Origin: Nitrospirota bacterium
GTDB lineage: Bacteria; Nitrospirota; Thermodesulfovibrionia; Thermodesulfovibrionales; JdFR-88
Direction of reading: 5' to 3'
Length of the DNA: 44,590 bases
Assembly: GCA_021825295.1 (NCBI GenBank)
Contig: JAKAHV010000025.1
Span: 1 to 44,590, forward strand
Below the pieces are notes generated by a model. It was given only the letters and a program-made list of their open reading frames with translations, had not been told where the DNA came from and ran no database searches. Position numbers and translations under genes: made by a program. Numbering within the stretch: the stretch's first letter is position 1; each line of letters begins with the position of its first letter. Shown in pieces: positions 44,522 to 44,590 of this stretch.

Positions 44522-44590
44522 CGAGGAGCGAAAGGTTGGCAGGATGCGGCGCGTCGTGATCCGTCCGCTTGCTTCCTCTCTCTAGAACCG
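44522..44590 (-). repeat. Part of the MITE-like family (copy D), cut by the window edge
   Basis: GCGAAAGGTTGGCAGGATGC and the following CGCGTCGTGATCCGTCCGC match copy B at about 7445-7490 almost base for base; the match then runs to the window edge. To the left of 44522 the similarity stops, so this copy may be truncated on that side. The outer inverted repeat and any duplication lie outside or are lost. Confidence 0.7.

Noticed and set aside
1..44590. CRISPR array, tRNA, rRNA or riboswitch
   Set aside because: I saw no regularly spaced repeats, cloverleaf or recognisable RNA consensus other than the intron end.

Overview
The window comes from a GC-rich, Gram-negative, probably anaerobic bacterium. 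Evidence for this: outer-membrane barrel proteins, a Tat-exported haem protein of the split-Soret cytochrome type, a DUF362 ferredoxin-like protein, a DUF2318-type lipoprotein and pyruvate phosphate dikinase. Codon use is rich in AGG (Arg) and ATA (Ile). Together these fit Nitrospirota or a deltaproteobacterial relative; this placement is inference. No rRNA, tRNA or CRISPR array was seen.

Layout. 1-126: the 3' end (domains V and VI) of a group II intron running in from the left edge. 138-2153: a split-Soret-like cytochrome, a small exported protein and a DUF2318-like lipoprotein. 2231-5619 (minus): GH1 glycosidase, PHP phosphoesterase, GT21/HpnI-like glycosyltransferase and a 60-residue cysteine protein, tightly spaced. 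5948-8952: two divergent outer-membrane barrel genes. 8960-13170 (minus): a pgm-glgP glycogen/glucan operon. 13317-15755 (plus): RNase G and two membrane or small proteins. 15918-16361: an HTH protein.

16750-24600 is an accessory region of broken genes: a GIY-YIG chimera, an RHS fragment fused to a frameshifted IS256-family transposase, a collapsed HigBA toxin-antitoxin scar, three consecutive surface-protein genes that each carry a frame disruption, and a TPR gene with a broken 5' end. 24733-34770 returns to mostly intact genes: a cysteine-less thioredoxin-fold protein, an M16 protease, a DUF362 Fe-S protein, a YihY/BrkB membrane protein, a nucleotide-sugar epimerase, a CinA-type protein, an HNH nuclease and a degenerate GGDEF protein. 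34881-44403 is housekeeping: ppdK, metG-ricT-holB and a divergent phosphoketolase.

The most interesting signal is a family of small non-coding mobile elements. Three complete copies (5676-5930, 7297-7570, 30200-30431) have related terminal inverted repeats (GGCTCTTC...GAAGAGCC type). Each is flanked by a different, perfect, AT-rich 8-bp target-site duplication. Parts of two more copies lie at about 34096-34143 and 44522-44590. No matching transposase is in the window.

Metabolically, Pgm plus glucan phosphorylase release and interconvert glucose phosphates. PPDK links pyruvate and PEP, and phosphoketolase would make acetyl phosphate from sugar phosphates. This suggests a cell that stores glucan and can run a phosphoketolase route.
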